A stretch of DNA of 64,000 nt from Selaginella tamariscina (lineage: Eukaryota; Streptophyta; Lycopodiopsida; Selaginellales; Selaginellaceae): the NCBI GenBank assembly GCA_003024785.1, contig PUQB01000162.1, positions 115,655 through 179,654 on the forward strand, written 5' to 3'. The notes under the pieces were generated by a model that saw only the letters and a list, made by a program, of their open reading frames with translations, was not told the origin of the DNA and did no database searches. Made by a program: the position numbers and the translations under genes. This document shows positions 33,475-45,800 of the stretch, piece by piece; position 1 is the first letter of the stretch; each line of letters begins with the position of its first letter.

Positions 33475-36400
33475 ATCCTTGTAGCACCGGTGGGTTATGA
33501 ACTCTGCTGCAATTCACCAACAAACAGTGGACCTCCATCTCACTGAGCGATTGCCTTTGTAGAAAATATGTGACGTCCGAGTTCAAGCCAAGCACACGGA
33601 TGTAGATGAAGTACATGTGTACACATGGGCTCCAACTTTTGCTCTTATGAAAGGTAGAACAACTGCATGTAGGATAAGTACTAATATCACCTTTGCAGAG
33701 TCATTTCCTACTGACACAACGAAAGCCTCCTTCCGTCCTCTAACTATCACTTCAACATTTCTCATAAGACCTAAAAACGTCTTGTCCTTGTGGAAATTCT
33801 TCTCTTGTTCCTTAGACATTTTTGTTGGAGTTCGGACCATACGTCCTTTGAAAGGTGGAATTGTTGTAGATCCAGCTCCACGTGGTGACGAAGGTGTTTT
33901 GTCCTTCTGACCCTCATATACTCTTCTTGCCATCCCCTGTAAACCTTCCAGAACAAAGCTTGCATCTTGTAGTTCTCTGACTTCTTCACTTGTCAGCTTC
34001 ATTTCCTTGAGCACAGGCCAAACCGTTGGTGGTGTTGGAATTCGTGACTGAAGAATTTTGCCATTTTGACCGCGTGAAACACCCTGAATCTTTTGGGCAG
34101 AAACACATCATCTGTTGTACATACTCCTTATTCCCCAAGGCATCAATGTACATTCGTTTTCCATAGAATCCTGGTGCTGGCACTCTGCTTGGATAACCGA
34201 TTGGTTTTCCACACAGAGCATTTCCTTCCTGATTCATCCCAAACACTTAACCTTACTAGATGCTCCGATTCGTCTGATGGCCCACTCTGTTTGAGCAATC
34301 TCTCTCTCCAAAACCTCTTTGAACCTTAACCTCTTTCTCCTATTGTTTTTAATCCACTTGCTCTGTCTACTCTACATCATGTCTGTGTGAATGTCGAGCA
34401 TCAGACTGTTTTGTTCCTGTGAGTGTTCTCCTAACATTTTGCACTCGAATGTTAGTGGTACTAGTGAACTCCGGGCTGGTCAAGTGTTCCTCGCCTTCCA
34501 CCAGATTGATAATTGTTGATGGAGATACACTTTTTCCCTCAGAGAGTTTGCGTTGCACTCGTTTCAACAGAGTTTCCTTCGAAGGACCTGACCCTATATA
34601 CCTCCCTTCTTATTGCCGCTTTCACCTTCGCACTTTGCATAATTGCATCGGTGAGGTCTAACATTGTCGCCTCCAGCAGTGGTACTCTTTTGGCCAATCT
34701 TGCTCTTCTTGCTCTCGCGTGAATCACTTCAGCATTGTTTGTAGTTGGAACGCTTGCGAGTCCTTCTGTCATGTCTCCCAGTTCTGCCATGGAGATGTGG
34801 TCCTCATGCCTGATCCACCAAGACAGCCATGTCTTTAAAGCTTGAATGTTTGACGCTCGTCCTTCCCAAAAAGACTCGAAATTGCTAGTTGTTCTTTCTT
34901 AGATTGTTCATTCAATGCTGCAGGCCAAGCATGAGCAAGCTTCATGTGTTCTTCGTGATGTTCTTCTGCGATCCATTCTTTGTCACCTGAACACGGATTG
35001 CATAAAGTGAAACAGACAGCTTCTTTCCCTCCCTTTCATCTTTTCTCCGTTGTTGAATACTTGGCGCAAGGCTATCCATATCGCTCCAGCCTCATCCGAC
35101 ATGAAACCAGCAAAGTTAAGATTTTTCAAACCCTGCTTCATACAAACCTTTAGCATTGTGTTCAAGAACTTTAGCACTGCAACATTATCTTCGCAGCACA
35201 TATCTGCGTAAGCTATAGTCACCATGGATTTGACACTGTAAGAGAGCATTAGATAACTAAGATTAGAAAGTGTTATAAAGAGTTCTACAACTTACAATGG
35301 GTCATAAAGGTGTATTCCAATTGTCGCCCAATCTGGTATACGGTGCGTGTGGTCCAGAACAACCCATTGATCATGAAGGTCTCCTCCACTTTGACACCTT
35401 CTGATGTAGTCAACTCCTGAACCCAGTCCCTCAACTGTCATTTTGAAGATCAGAGGCTGCTCCTCAACACCATGCAGTTCCATCCCTGAAACACTTTAGA
35501 GAGGGTTACGAGGGTCTTCTGGAGCTAAAGACAAAGTTGCCAATACCTTTCATTCACGTCATACATGTTCTGCACCTACGTCCAACTTCGCGGCTCCTAG
35601 ACGAAGTGGACATTGAAGTTTTCCGACTGAACTCCAACTTCAAATGTGTCTCCTTCTGTCTTAATTGTGTAATCCAGTCTCGAGTCCTAAAGGAAAGGTC
35701 ACATCAGTGTGTAGAGATCTAAAGAAAAATACCTTCGATGGTTTGTTAAAGGTTCAAGTTTTGAGAGTAAACCAGTGTATGAGACTTATCCTTCTTCCTT
35801 GAAAAGTTCTTCAAAGATGAGCTCACGCGCAGCTTGAAACTCAATCACTCGTTGATTGGTTCGCGGACTGCTCTTTACCAAGTTGCTGACACTAGATCTG
35901 GCATGCTGAACGTTTGAAGCTGACACTGAGGGGTTGACTGGATGCTGATGAACACCTCTGTGAATGAACAACCTTGTAAAAGAAATGTCGTTTGGCAGAA
36001 TGTAGTACACATAAGCCGGACAAGTGTGCGCTAGCAATGGCTCCTCTCCACAATGCTTACATTTCATGCCTATTACTTTGCTTGTCTCAGTTGTCTTTGC
36101 CTTCTCCACAGCACCCTTGAAGTGACATTCATTTGCTTTCTTCTCAAAAGCCAAGTAGGGGCAGGTAGGATTGATGCATTTGAGATGTCCGACACATGAA
36201 CTTCGACTGACTCGCGCCGGAACATGCCAGTGTGTTGTGCTCAGGGTGTGTCCAATGGTAGTAGCCATCCTTGCGATTCATCCCCAAGTACTTCTCTGTG
36301 CTTTCTTTCTTTGGGGGAAGTTCATAAATGACATTTCCATTGTATATTTGCGGTAGTTCAGAGACTCGTTTAACTTCAGACGAACCAATGAGATCCTTCC

Positions 36401-36770
36401 CTATCCTACATTTGTCTGCTCTTAGAAGGCACACCAACATGGATTCCTCACGCTCCTTTGTCTGCAACCTGAACAACGGGCCCTTTGCCGGCACAATGTG
36501 TAAAAGACAAACTGGTTTGATGCATTGCTTTCTGGTAACAACTCCACATCTTCTCCAGAACTCACAGAAACTGAAATCAATTGAACCACATGTATACTGA
36601 ACCAACAAGGAATGTTGAAAGCAAAGTGAAGATCATGTTCAAACACAAAAGCATTTCCATCTTCATCGACTGGGAAATCTTTGTCAATGCCTTCATAGTA
36701 ACTCTGGCCATGACAACGCAAGAAGAAAGCTCGGTGGTTTAGGAAAGCAAAGCAAAAGATTAAACACACT
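33475..36770 (-). pseudogene. MULE transposase, copy 2
   Basis: The longest transposase copy. The N-terminal part (about 36770-36280) is present only here and in part in copy 3: YYEGIDKDFPVDEDGN, then in an overlapping frame CRIGKDLIGSSEVKRV and YNGNVIYELPPKKES. The Cys/His cluster CVGHLKCINPTCPYL and MKCKHCGEEPLLAHTC follows. The catalytic set is WVVLDHTHRIPDW (Asp 1), FMSDEAGAIWIAL with CLFHFMQSV (Asp 2 and C-x2-H), and TTNNAEVIH (Glu). The C-terminal SWIM finger reads CSCSTFHKSKSWSPCVH at about 33665-33615, a good CxC...CxH fit. Introns are at about 35236-35297 and 35686-35733. Some frame changes interrupt it. SWIM fingers are typical of MuDR-like transposases and support the assignment. 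Confidence 0.85.
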
Positions 36771-36779
36771 CTAGTTCGC

Positions 36780-37185
36780 CAAAAAAATTATAATTGTTGA
36801 TAATAAACGTGAATACACTTTTGTATATAATTAATTCTACGTTGCCCAGCTCACAGTGTTTTAATGCTGTCCTCTCTAGTATCACCGATTTAATTTAATT
36901 ACTACCTTTTATGATTTGAAATATCTTCACCTTTACCAATTATTCACATATTTTAATATAAACCCTAAATATTAATGTCACATTTATTCCGTAGGGTTCA
37001 CTGTTTTCATTGCGGCTAGGGTTTTTTGGTAGATAGGGTTTACTGTTTCCACTGCGGCTAGGGTTTTTTCAATCTCAGATCTGAGTTCTGAAATCTCCTC
37101 CAAGGGGCTTGAGAGGAGCGGCGCCATTCATTTTGAGTCGATTCGTGCAGTGCCCAAGTAAATCAATTGAGATTTCTGTCGATTT
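36780..37185. other. AT-rich leader next to the transposase start
   Basis: AT-rich DNA with a direct repeat of GGTTCACTGTTTTCATTGCGGCTAG-like sequence (about 36997 and 37039). It probably holds the transposase promoter. No gene was seen. Confidence 0.4.
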
Positions 37186-38115
37186 AGATTGTCGGCACCA
37201 TCCTGCTCAGTCGGCGACCACAAGGTATGTGCAATTTCTGTATTTTATGATTTGCGGCTCAAATAATTTATTTTTCAGAATAAAGGGTCTTCCCATTTGT
37301 GCCGACTGAGAGCGACGGCACCATCCTGGTTCAGTCGGCAGCCACAAGGTATTTTCGATTTGTTTATTTTTTTCTTTGCGGCTCAAGTATCGTATCACAA
37401 TGTTTTTTTTCTAGAGTTAATGTGTCTTCCCGTTTGTGTCGGAATCCCAGAGATAAAGGCTTCCCATTTGTGCCACTGAGAGTGACGGCACCATCCTGGT
37501 TCAGTCGGCAGCCACAAGGTATTTTCGATTTGTTTATTTTTTTCTTTGCGGCTCAAGTATCCGTATCACAATGTTTTTTTTTCCAGAGTTAATGTGTCTT
37601 CCCATTTGTGTCGGAATCCCAGAGATAAAGGGTCTTCCCATTTGTGCCGACTGAAGTGACGGCACCATCCTGGTTCAGTCGGCAACCACAAGGTATTTTG
37701 AATTTGTTTATTTTTTTCTTTGCAACTCAAGTATCCGTATCACAATGTTTTTTTTTCCAGAGTTAATGTGTCTTCCCATTTGTGTCGGAATCCCAGAGAT
37801 AAAGGGTCTTCCCATTTGTGCCGACTGAAAGTGACGGCACATCCTGTTCAGTCAACAACCACAAGGTATTTTGAATTTGTTTATTTTTTGCTTTGCGGCT
37901 CAAGTATTTCTTTTTTCAGAGTTAATGGGTCTTCCCATTTGTGCCGTCTGAGAGGGACGGCACCATCCTAGCTCAGTCGGCACCATTATCTCTTCAGTGC
38001 CGTCTGAGAGGGTCGGCACCAACCTGTCTCAGTCGGCAGGATATGCTCTTTACATCTCTGTGCTAACTGAGAGGGTCGGCACCAGCTAGCTTGAGTCGGC
38101 AACCACAAGGTTAGT
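37186..38115. repeat. Central hairpin repeats of MULE copy 2
   Basis: About five units of roughly 150-200 bp alternate a hairpin (TGCCGACTGAGAG and TTCAGTCGGCA around GACGGCACCATCC) with CACAAGGTATTTTCGATTTG, TTTGCGGCTCAAGTATCC and AGAGTTAATGTGTCTTCCC. Each unit contains CACAAG/GTATTT and a TTTTCCAG site, that is, donor-like and acceptor-like signals, so the units may be transcribed and spliced out of the leader of the second gene. The last units (37920-38110) use variant words GAGAGGGTCGGCACCA and CTAGCTTGAGTCGGC. Confidence 0.85.
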
Positions 38116-38184
38116 CATCTTTTTTTTTTTTTTTTGTCTCCTAATCAATTGACTTGTGTGTTTGCTTTTCCAGAGTTTAAAAAA

Positions 38185-41100
38185 ATGGTGAGAGCTTCAA
38201 AACGTCTACTAGAACTTGCCCTGATGAAGAGCCACGAAAAGAGAAGAGGATATCGAAGCACAAGCAGGAAAGAGAGGAGAACCATCTAATGTAGCAAAGG
38301 AGGATCCTCCAGTGACTCAGTCTGAAGTAGTACCAGTTGAGCAGGAGCAGCCTCCATCAACCATCACAGATTTCCCGGAGAGCTCGTCGCAGTTGCCTCC
38401 TTCATCCGCTGAGGTTGCAGTCCTGAACGAGCAAGTGTGATGACAGAGGCAGTTGAAGCTAGCGAGGACGACTTGGAGGAGGCAGTCAGCAAAAAGAGAG
38501 GCCGCGGGAAAGCTGATCCAAAAGGCAAGAAGGCGAAGAGCGATAAGGAGCCGAAGGAGTTATACAGCATACCGGCTAGCCTGCATTTGGAGAGCTCAGC
38601 GAACCTGCTCGACAAAATTACTGTCAAGGGACTTGGTGATCCTCCTGATGTGCCCATCTGTAGAATGCATTCGAACGAGGTGGTTCGACGAGTGAACCCA
38701 GGGGACTTGGACAGGCTGGTGTCATCGTTGAAGAAGGCTGGTTATCTACGCAACACGGCCTTGTTCATTCTGTCCATCGGAGATCGACTCACTGCTGAGG
38801 AGCTATCGGAGCTGTCGAAGGACACGATTCAGTACGAGCAGCACCGGTCTTTCGAGCAAGCTCTTACTCAGCCGGAGTACAAACAGTGGGCTTCAAGGCT
38901 CTCAAACAGGAAGTTTAGCTGCTGGGACGGGAACCATAGGCTACAGGCTTTGCAGAAGCTGTACCGGAGGATGCAGAGGACAACCAGCGATGGGCTATTC
39001 GCGTTCGATCGAGTTTCATCTCCACGGAGAACCTCGACATCTTCAACTGGTTTCGATGTTCCAATCGATTAACATGTGAGTATTTTCTTTTCTTTTTTAA
39101 GAGTTTAGACTTACAGTTTCGTTGAACAGATCTTCAGCAACATCTGTGGAAACAACGCTACCACATATTCTCCTCGCTGTAAAGGCGGTCTGCACTAGTA
39201 CAAAGGAACTCAGAAAATCCTCGAGTCACTCACGGAGGTTGATCGTCTTGAGGTGCGGAAGTGGAAGGAGAGTTCAACAGGAAAGACGGCTTGGCATCCT
39301 CTTCCGAACCTGATCTGCGCAAAGATCCTTTTCAAGGTAACCTCCGATTTAATTTATAGGAAAGAATTTTTAACTTATTCTATGTGCAGAACGAGATCGA
39401 CGATGATCTCGACAGAGCAGTCACCAGTGCTAAGGGCAATCCACAGGTTGAGGTGAACCTGAAGCAGCTAGTGTACAAGAAGCATGACAAGCGTATGCAC
39501 AAGTTCCTCTCCATCATAGACCCAGACTTGGGGGAGGAGTGGTTCCAGAAGGTGACGAACATCTCTCATAAGCAGTGTCATGGGCATTGAGAAGCTGTAT
39601 GCGATGTCAAGATTCCAAACATGCTGCGACTCCGATACTTGAACAAGCTCACCCGTCTCGAATCCAAGGCAGAACAACAGACACTTGGGCTACCAGGCAT
39701 GCAGGACAAAGAGTGGATCAAGTGGTTCACCTTGGACTTATATTGGAAGGCTGTGCGCGAGGAAGCCATTCAGATCCTTAAGGGGTTGCGAGAGGATGGT
39801 GAAGAAGTTGGAACGGATGTCGACTTCATGAGCTGGTTTGACGAGATGAGAACTCGGAGCAAGTGCCTGGTCTTTCAGCCCTTCCATGACTGCATACGGT
39901 TCACTTATTCGATGGAGCCGAATGAGTTTCTGGAGCGTGAGGAGTCTGCGTCGGATGATATGGAGGTAAGCTTTCATTCCAGCATTGCTACTGTCTGACT
40001 TTGTGTTACAGGTTCATACTGGCGAAGAAAATGGCACCGTCTCAGACGATGAAGCTGTGGACAGATCATACAAGCGAGCCTCACATGTGGTCGAAGAGCA
40101 GAGGAGCTCTAACACCGTTCGAACGGGAGCATGTTCCATTCTGGCTCGACTGTCCGTCGCAACAGCCACCAGCTTGGGAGAGCTCACTATTCGACGTGCA
40201 CGGCAATGATCTACCAGCGATTGTTTGGGAGCCGGAGAAGTAGAGGCTATCAAGAAGAGCAAGATGAAGAAGACGGTGCGGAAGACAACTACACCTGCAA
40301 AGGGATCGGGCGGGACCAAGCTTCTTCTACAGCACCTTCGCCGGCAATCGACTTTACAATTAATGAGGTGCAGCCACTTGTAGCTGGTTTGGACATCAAG
40401 GACGACCTAATGACCTTCATCCCGACCCTGGCTGCATCCCGTGGATCCTACGACCTGGCTGTGTGCGATATGGAGGAGATGAGCAGGTCTTTCTTCGAGC
40501 CGGGTGCTTCCCAGACAGAGGTGTACACCAAGCTCCGACAACAGGTTGACAGACTACATACGGTGAGTCACAAACGGTGTTCCAGGAAGTGGTAGGTGAA
40601 TACGGCTTCAACCTCATCATCCTCGACTTGCCCAATGAGCTTGTATATGGAGGTGCTAGCATCAACAAGGACATTGTGCAGCTAGATCCGGTGAAGTTTG
40701 AGGAGGCCTTGCAGTTCAGTGGAATGCACTTGGCAGCGAGTGGTTTCATGGTCGTCTTCGCGAGTTCTCCTTCTGTTTCGGCGGTGATTCAGGCGGCTGC
40801 GTAATCAACTTGGAGGTTGCAGGGACTTACAGCGTCTACCGTGCACGAGGCTGGGGATACCGTGACAAAATTAAGGTAAGCTAGCTATTCAAGTTCAAGT
40901 TTAACTTGGTCTATGTGGCAGGATAACTTGTTAGTTCTCTTGGTGCTGCAAAGCTCTGAGAAGAAGTCGAAGAGGCCAAACCCTCTGGCGTTGACAACAC
41001 GATCCTCGTCGACACCGCCGACCGTTTTCAGGAGGCTTGGTAAGGAAGTACTTTGCTTTGTTTATCCTAATGGAAGTTTGTGCAGGATGATGATTCAACG

Positions 41101-41381
41101 AAGAGTGTTCGACTCATGCAGCTTTTGATCGAGCGTCTCAGTAGACCTGGCGACCTAGTCTGGGATATTGGTTCCGGAACCGGATCATCATTGTTAGCTG
41201 CTGTCGAGCTCGGAAGGAATATTATAGGAACCGAGAAGAGTTTCAACTCTCTAGGTTGGCAACAAACAAGCTCGCAGAGAACATTAGACCAGAGGAATTA
41301 CCTACTCAAACACCTCCACGTCCAAGCGTAGCTGGTGGTTCGAGAACTGCAGCTTTACTTAAGATGAAGAAGAAACTTTAG
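38185..41381 (+). pseudogene. ParB-like/DNA methyltransferase fusion, copy 2
   Basis: Starts at ATG 38185 (MVRASKRLLE), just after an intron-like T-rich tract and TTTTCCAG. Exons are 38185-39075, 39130-39336, 39390-39965, 40012-40875, 40922-41039 and 41085-41381, the last closing KMKKKL and a stop. A predicted intact family member would be about 1000 residues. Domains: basic nuclear-signal-like tract (about residue 110), ParB-like domain with EVVRRVNPGDLDRLVSSLKK and CWDGNHRLQAL, a helical middle (EEWFQKVTNISHKQC, DKEWIKWFTLDLYWKAV), HVPFWLDCPSQQPPAW, and the methyltransferase module with LIILDLPNEL and DIGSGTGSSLLAAVELG, then IIGTEKSF. The DPPY-type catalytic tetrad is DLPN here. ParB-methyltransferase fusions are known in phages and bacterial mobile elements. 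The role here, element or host DNA N6-A or N4-C methylation, is inferred. A few indels break this copy. Confidence 0.85.
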
Positions 41382-41576
41382 CTAATGTATATTGAGTAAT
41401 AAATTAAGCTAATATAAAAAGAATAAGATAGAAATACAACAGTTTTACTAAATTCTTTTTTGCCGACTGAGGCCAATACTGCCGACCAGAAAGAATATTC
41501 TAAAATATTCTAGAATATTCTAGAATATTCGAGCCTAGGCCTCCTGGGCCCCAAGCCTCCAAAATGGCGACACTCA

Positions 41577-42333
41577 TATGAGAACACATATATACATGTC
41601 TGTGTGTATAACGGACTACACATAGCTTTATTGTGTGTATATATGCATTGTAGTATAGTACAATATATCATGCACATACATACATATAATATGTATGTGA
41701 TAAAATTGTTGATAAACTATATTGAATTGCTGTATTGAATATTTTATTATGTGTTATTTTATATATTGTACTTGTGTATAACATACATAGGAAACTAATA
41801 CTATGTCATACAATATAGTTATCTGCTGGTATTAGTATATATATAAACTGAAGTTATGTAGTACACACACGAACCGGCTGCTTGGTGACTTATGTGTCTA
41901 TGCATCGTCTTTTGTGTGTGTCATACGTGTGTACAAATACGCACATACATGTATACAGACACACACGCTACATATGTACATACATAAATATTTTACTGTG
42001 CGTATGTACTTGTCAAGTTTCTTGCATCCTCCCTGATTTCACCCCAAATCTCGCACACATATACGTGGGTATGAGATTACACACCTGTTGCTAGTACATA
42101 ATATGGTATATGTATAAACGGAGGTATGTAGTATACACACATGAACCGGCTGTCTGCGTATGCATTGTACGTGTGTGTGTGTAACATTATACACTATACT
42201 ATATAAATGCGTATAAGTTATGTATACATGTCTATATGAGGCTATATACATATGTATCGTTATCAATTATATCTATGTATATATTACTGAAGTATACACA
42301 TCAGTAGATCAGTCTTTTGCAGATAACCAAAAC

Positions 42334-42395
<62 letters not shown>

Positions 42396-42408
42396 ATTAT
42401 ATTTGTAG
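41577..42408. other. AT-rich spacer with TG/CA runs
   Basis: No gene was found. A roughly 60-bp block with GTACACACACGAACCGGCTG at about 41860 recurs at about 42120, an imperfect direct repeat. A (CT)n(CA)n array of about 60 bp lies at 42332-42393. Confidence 0.6.
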
Positions 42409-42695
42409 ACTATCCGAATCATCAGCTGAGGCAGCATGTATTCAATCTCTCATTAATGTTGAGTGGAAGGCATGAAGAAGAACCAAGCAAAGACCTTGTT
42501 CCCGTGCACACGCCATCTCTGAATGTACTTGCGACTGTAGAAGACTACTTCGATAGAAAGGGGCCATTTGCACCTGTTCCCAAGAGGTATAGCAACTCAC
42601 ATATTAGACCCAAGTACGACGAGAAGCAGGTAGCTGCGTATGTAGCTGCCAGGATGCCTTCAGTATACATAGTTTTACAAAACATATTAAGCGAG
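42409..42695 (+). CDS. Exon of Rsm22/METTL17-like mitochondrial ribosome factor
   Basis: The block follows a TTTGTAG acceptor, stays open throughout and ends at a GTATGT donor. It reads NHQLRQHVFNLSLMLSG, TVEDYFDRKGPFAPVPKRY, then KYDEKQVAAYVAARMPSVY and VLQNILSE. The second half matches the stretch just before the SAM-binding core of Rsm22/METTL17 proteins, which help assemble the small subunit of the mitochondrial ribosome. The downstream exon with the DFGSG motif was not found. MULE copy 3 begins 130 bp later, so the gene is either interrupted by a 15-kb insertion in its next intron or truncated. Other exons were not seen in the window. Confidence 0.6.
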
Positions 42696-42726
42696 GTATG
42701 TATTTCCGTAACTATATGAATGTGTA

Positions 42727-42774
42727 GATCCATAAACACACATGTGATATATATCACGTGTGTGTTTATGGATC
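42727..42774. repeat. 48-bp near-perfect palindrome
   Basis: GATCCATAAACACACA at the left pairs with TGTGTGTTTATGGATC at the right around TGTGATATATATCACG, with one mismatch. It lies between the Rsm22-like exon and MULE copy 3. It could be a foldback remnant. Confidence 0.8.
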
Positions 42775-42829
42775 TATTACATGTGCATGAATATATACGA
42801 TGTTAGTAGTACACAGCTGTAGACAAAGT

Positions 42830-45800
42830 ACATGTGTACACATGGGCTCCAACTCTTACTCTTATGAAAGGTAGAACAACTGCATGTAAGATAAGTATTA
42901 ATAGTCACCTTTGCAGAGTCATTTCCTGCCGACACAACGAAAGCCTCCTTCTGTCCTATAACTGTCACTTCAACATTTTTCACACGACCTAAAAACGTCT
43001 TGGCCTTGTGAAATTCTTCTCTTGTTCCTTAAACATTTTTGTTGGAGTCCGGCCATACGTCCTTCGAAAGGTGGAATTGTTGTAGATCCAGCTCCACGTG
43101 GTGGCGATGGTGTTTTGTCCTTCTGACCCTCATCTACTCTTCCTACTGTCCCCTGTAAACCTTCCATAACAAAGCCTGCATCCTGTAGTTCTCTGACCTC
43201 CTCACTTGTCAGCTTTGTTTCCTTGAGCACAGGCCAAACTGTTGGTGGTGTTGGAATTCGTGACTGAAGAATTTTGCCGTTTGGCCACGTGAAACACCCT
43301 GAATCTTTTGGGCAGAACCACATCATATGTTGTACATATTCCTCATTCCCCAAGGCATCATGTACATTCATTTTCCATAGAATCCTAGTGCTGGCACTCT
43401 GCTTGGATAATCGATTGGTTTTCCACATTGAGCAGTTCCTTCCTGATTCATCCCCAAACACTTAACCTTATTGGATGCTCCGATTCATCTGATGGCCCAC
43501 TCTGTTTGTGCAATCTCTCTCTCCAAAACCTCTTCGAACCTTAACCTCTTTCTTCTGTTGTTTGGACCACCCGCTCTGTGTACTCTACATCATGTTGTGT
43601 GAACGTCGAGCATCAGACTGTTCTGTTCCTGTGACTGTTCTCCTAACAGTTTGCACTCAACGTTAATGGTACTTGAACTCCGGGCTGGTCAAGTGTTCCT
43701 CGTCTTCCACCAGATTGATAATTATTGATGGAGATACACTTTTCCCCTCAGAGAGTTTGCGTTGCACTCATTTCAACAGAGTTTCCTTCGAAGGACCTGA
43801 CCCTGTATACCTCCCTTCTATTGCCGCTTTCACCTTCGCACTCTGCATAACTGCATCGGTGAGGTCTAACATTGTCGCCTCAGTAGTGGTACTCTTTTGG
43901 CCAATCTTGCTCTTCTTGCTCTCGCGTGAATCACTTCAGCATTGTTTGTAGTTGGAACGCTCGCGAGTCCTTCTTCTGTCATGTCTCCCAGTTCCACCAT
44001 GGAGATGTGGTCCTCATGCCTGATCCACCAAGACAGCCATGTCTTCAAAGAACGAATGTTTGACGCTCGTCCTTCCCAAAAAGACTCGAGAATTGCTAGT
44101 TGTTCTTTCTTAGATTGTTCATTCAGTGCTGCAGGCCAGGCACGAGCAAGCTTCATGTGTTCTTCGCATGTTCTTCTGGATCCATTTCTTTGTCACCTGA
44201 CGCACGGATTGCATAAAGTGAAACAGACAGTTCTTTCCCTCCCTTTCATCTTTTCTCTGTTGTTGAATACTTGGCGCAAGGCTATCCATATCGCTCCAGC
44301 CTCATCCGACATGAAACCAGCAAAGTTACATTCTCCAAACCCTGTTTCTTACAAACCTCTAGCATTGTGTTCAAGAACTTCAGCACTGCAACATTATCTT
44401 CGCGGCACATATCTGCGTAAGCTATAGTCACCATGGATCTGACACTGTAAGAGAACATTAGATAACAAAGATTAGAAAGTGTTATGAAGAGTTCTACAAC
44501 TTACAATGGGTCATAAAGGTGTATTCCAATTGTCGCCCAGTCTGATACTGCGTGTGGTCCAGAACAACCCATTGATCATGAAGGTCTCCTCCACTTTGAC
44601 ACCTTCTGATGTAGTCAACTCCTGAACCCGTCCCTCAACTGTCATTTTGAAGATCAGAGGCTGCTCCTCAGCACCATGCAGTTCCATCCCTGGAACATGT
44701 ATGACGTGAATGAAAGGTATTGGCAACTTTGTCTTCAGCTCCAGAAGACCCTCGTAACCCTCTCTAAAGTGTGTCTCCTTCTGTCTTGATTGTGTAATCC
44801 AGTCCCGAGTCCTAAAGGAAAGGTCACGTCAGTGTGTAAAGATCTAAAAAAATACCTTCGATGGTTTGTTAGAGGTTCAAGTTTTGAGAGTAAACCAGTG
44901 TACGAGACTTCTCCTTCTTCCTTGAAAAGTTCTTCAAAGATGAGCTCATGCGCAACTTGAAACTCAATCACTCGTTGATTGGTTCGCGACTACTCTTTAC
45001 CACGTTGCTGACACTAGATCTGGCACGCTGAACGTTTGAAGCTACACTGAGGGGCTGACTGGATGCTGATGAACACCTCTATGAATGAACAACCTTGTAA
45101 AAAAATGTCGTCTGGTAGAATGTAGTATACATAAGCCGACAAGTGTGCACTAGCAATGGCTCCTCTCCACAATGCTTACATTTCATGCCTTTTACTTTGC
45201 TTGTCTCAGTTGTCTTTGCCTTCTCCACAGCACCCTTGAAGTGACATTCATTTGCTTTCTTCTCAAAAGCCAAGTAGGGGCAGGTAGGATTGATGCATTT
45301 GAGATGTCCGACACATGAACTTCAACTAACTCACGCCGGAACATGCCAGTGTGTTGTGCTCGGGTGTGTCCAATGGTAGCAGCCATCCTTGCAATTCATC
45401 CCCAAGTACTTCTCTGTGCTTTCTTTTTTGGAGGAAGTTCGTAAATGACATTTCCATTGTATATTTGCGGTAGTTCAGAAACTCATTTAACTTCAGACGA
45501 ATCAATGAGATCCTTCCCTATCCTACATTTGCTAGCATGGATTCCTCACGCTCCTTTGTCCATAACCTAAACAACGGTCCCTTAGCCGGGCACAATGTGT
45601 AAAAGACAAACTGGTTTGATGCATTGCCTTCTAGTAACAACTCCACATCTTCTCTAGAACTCGCAAAAACTGACATCAATTGAACCACATGTATACTAAA
45701 CCAATAAGAAATGTTGAAAGCAAAGTAAGATCATGTTCAAACACAAAAGTATTTCCATCTTTATTGGCTGGAAAATCTTTGTCAATGCCTTCATAGGTAA

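Larger units (their letters stand above)
33299..41576. mobile_element. MULE copy 2, most complete of the three
   Basis: The element runs from GGTCTCGGCAAAAAGG to CCAAAATGGCGACACTC, the same ends as copy 1. Flanks CATATACGAG (33289-33298) and CATATGAG (from 41576) look like an eroded target duplication. The two divergent genes are both present with the central hairpin region in normal orientation, giving the best view of the family layout: transposase 33475 to about 36770 leftward, centre 36780-38184, ParB-methyltransferase 38185-41381 rightward. Each gene carries several small indels. Confidence 0.88.

Noticed and set aside
33299-36770. Transposase belonging to the KDZ or hAT group
   Set aside because: The C-x2-H motif after the second Asp, the SWIM finger and the 10-bp duplication fit MULE. 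hAT dimerisation and KDZ motifs were not seen.
25084-41381. Bacterial or phage contamination as source of the ParB-methyltransferase gene
   Set aside because: The gene has matching GT-AG introns in three copies, lies inside elements with transposon ends and is flanked by plant-like host exons.
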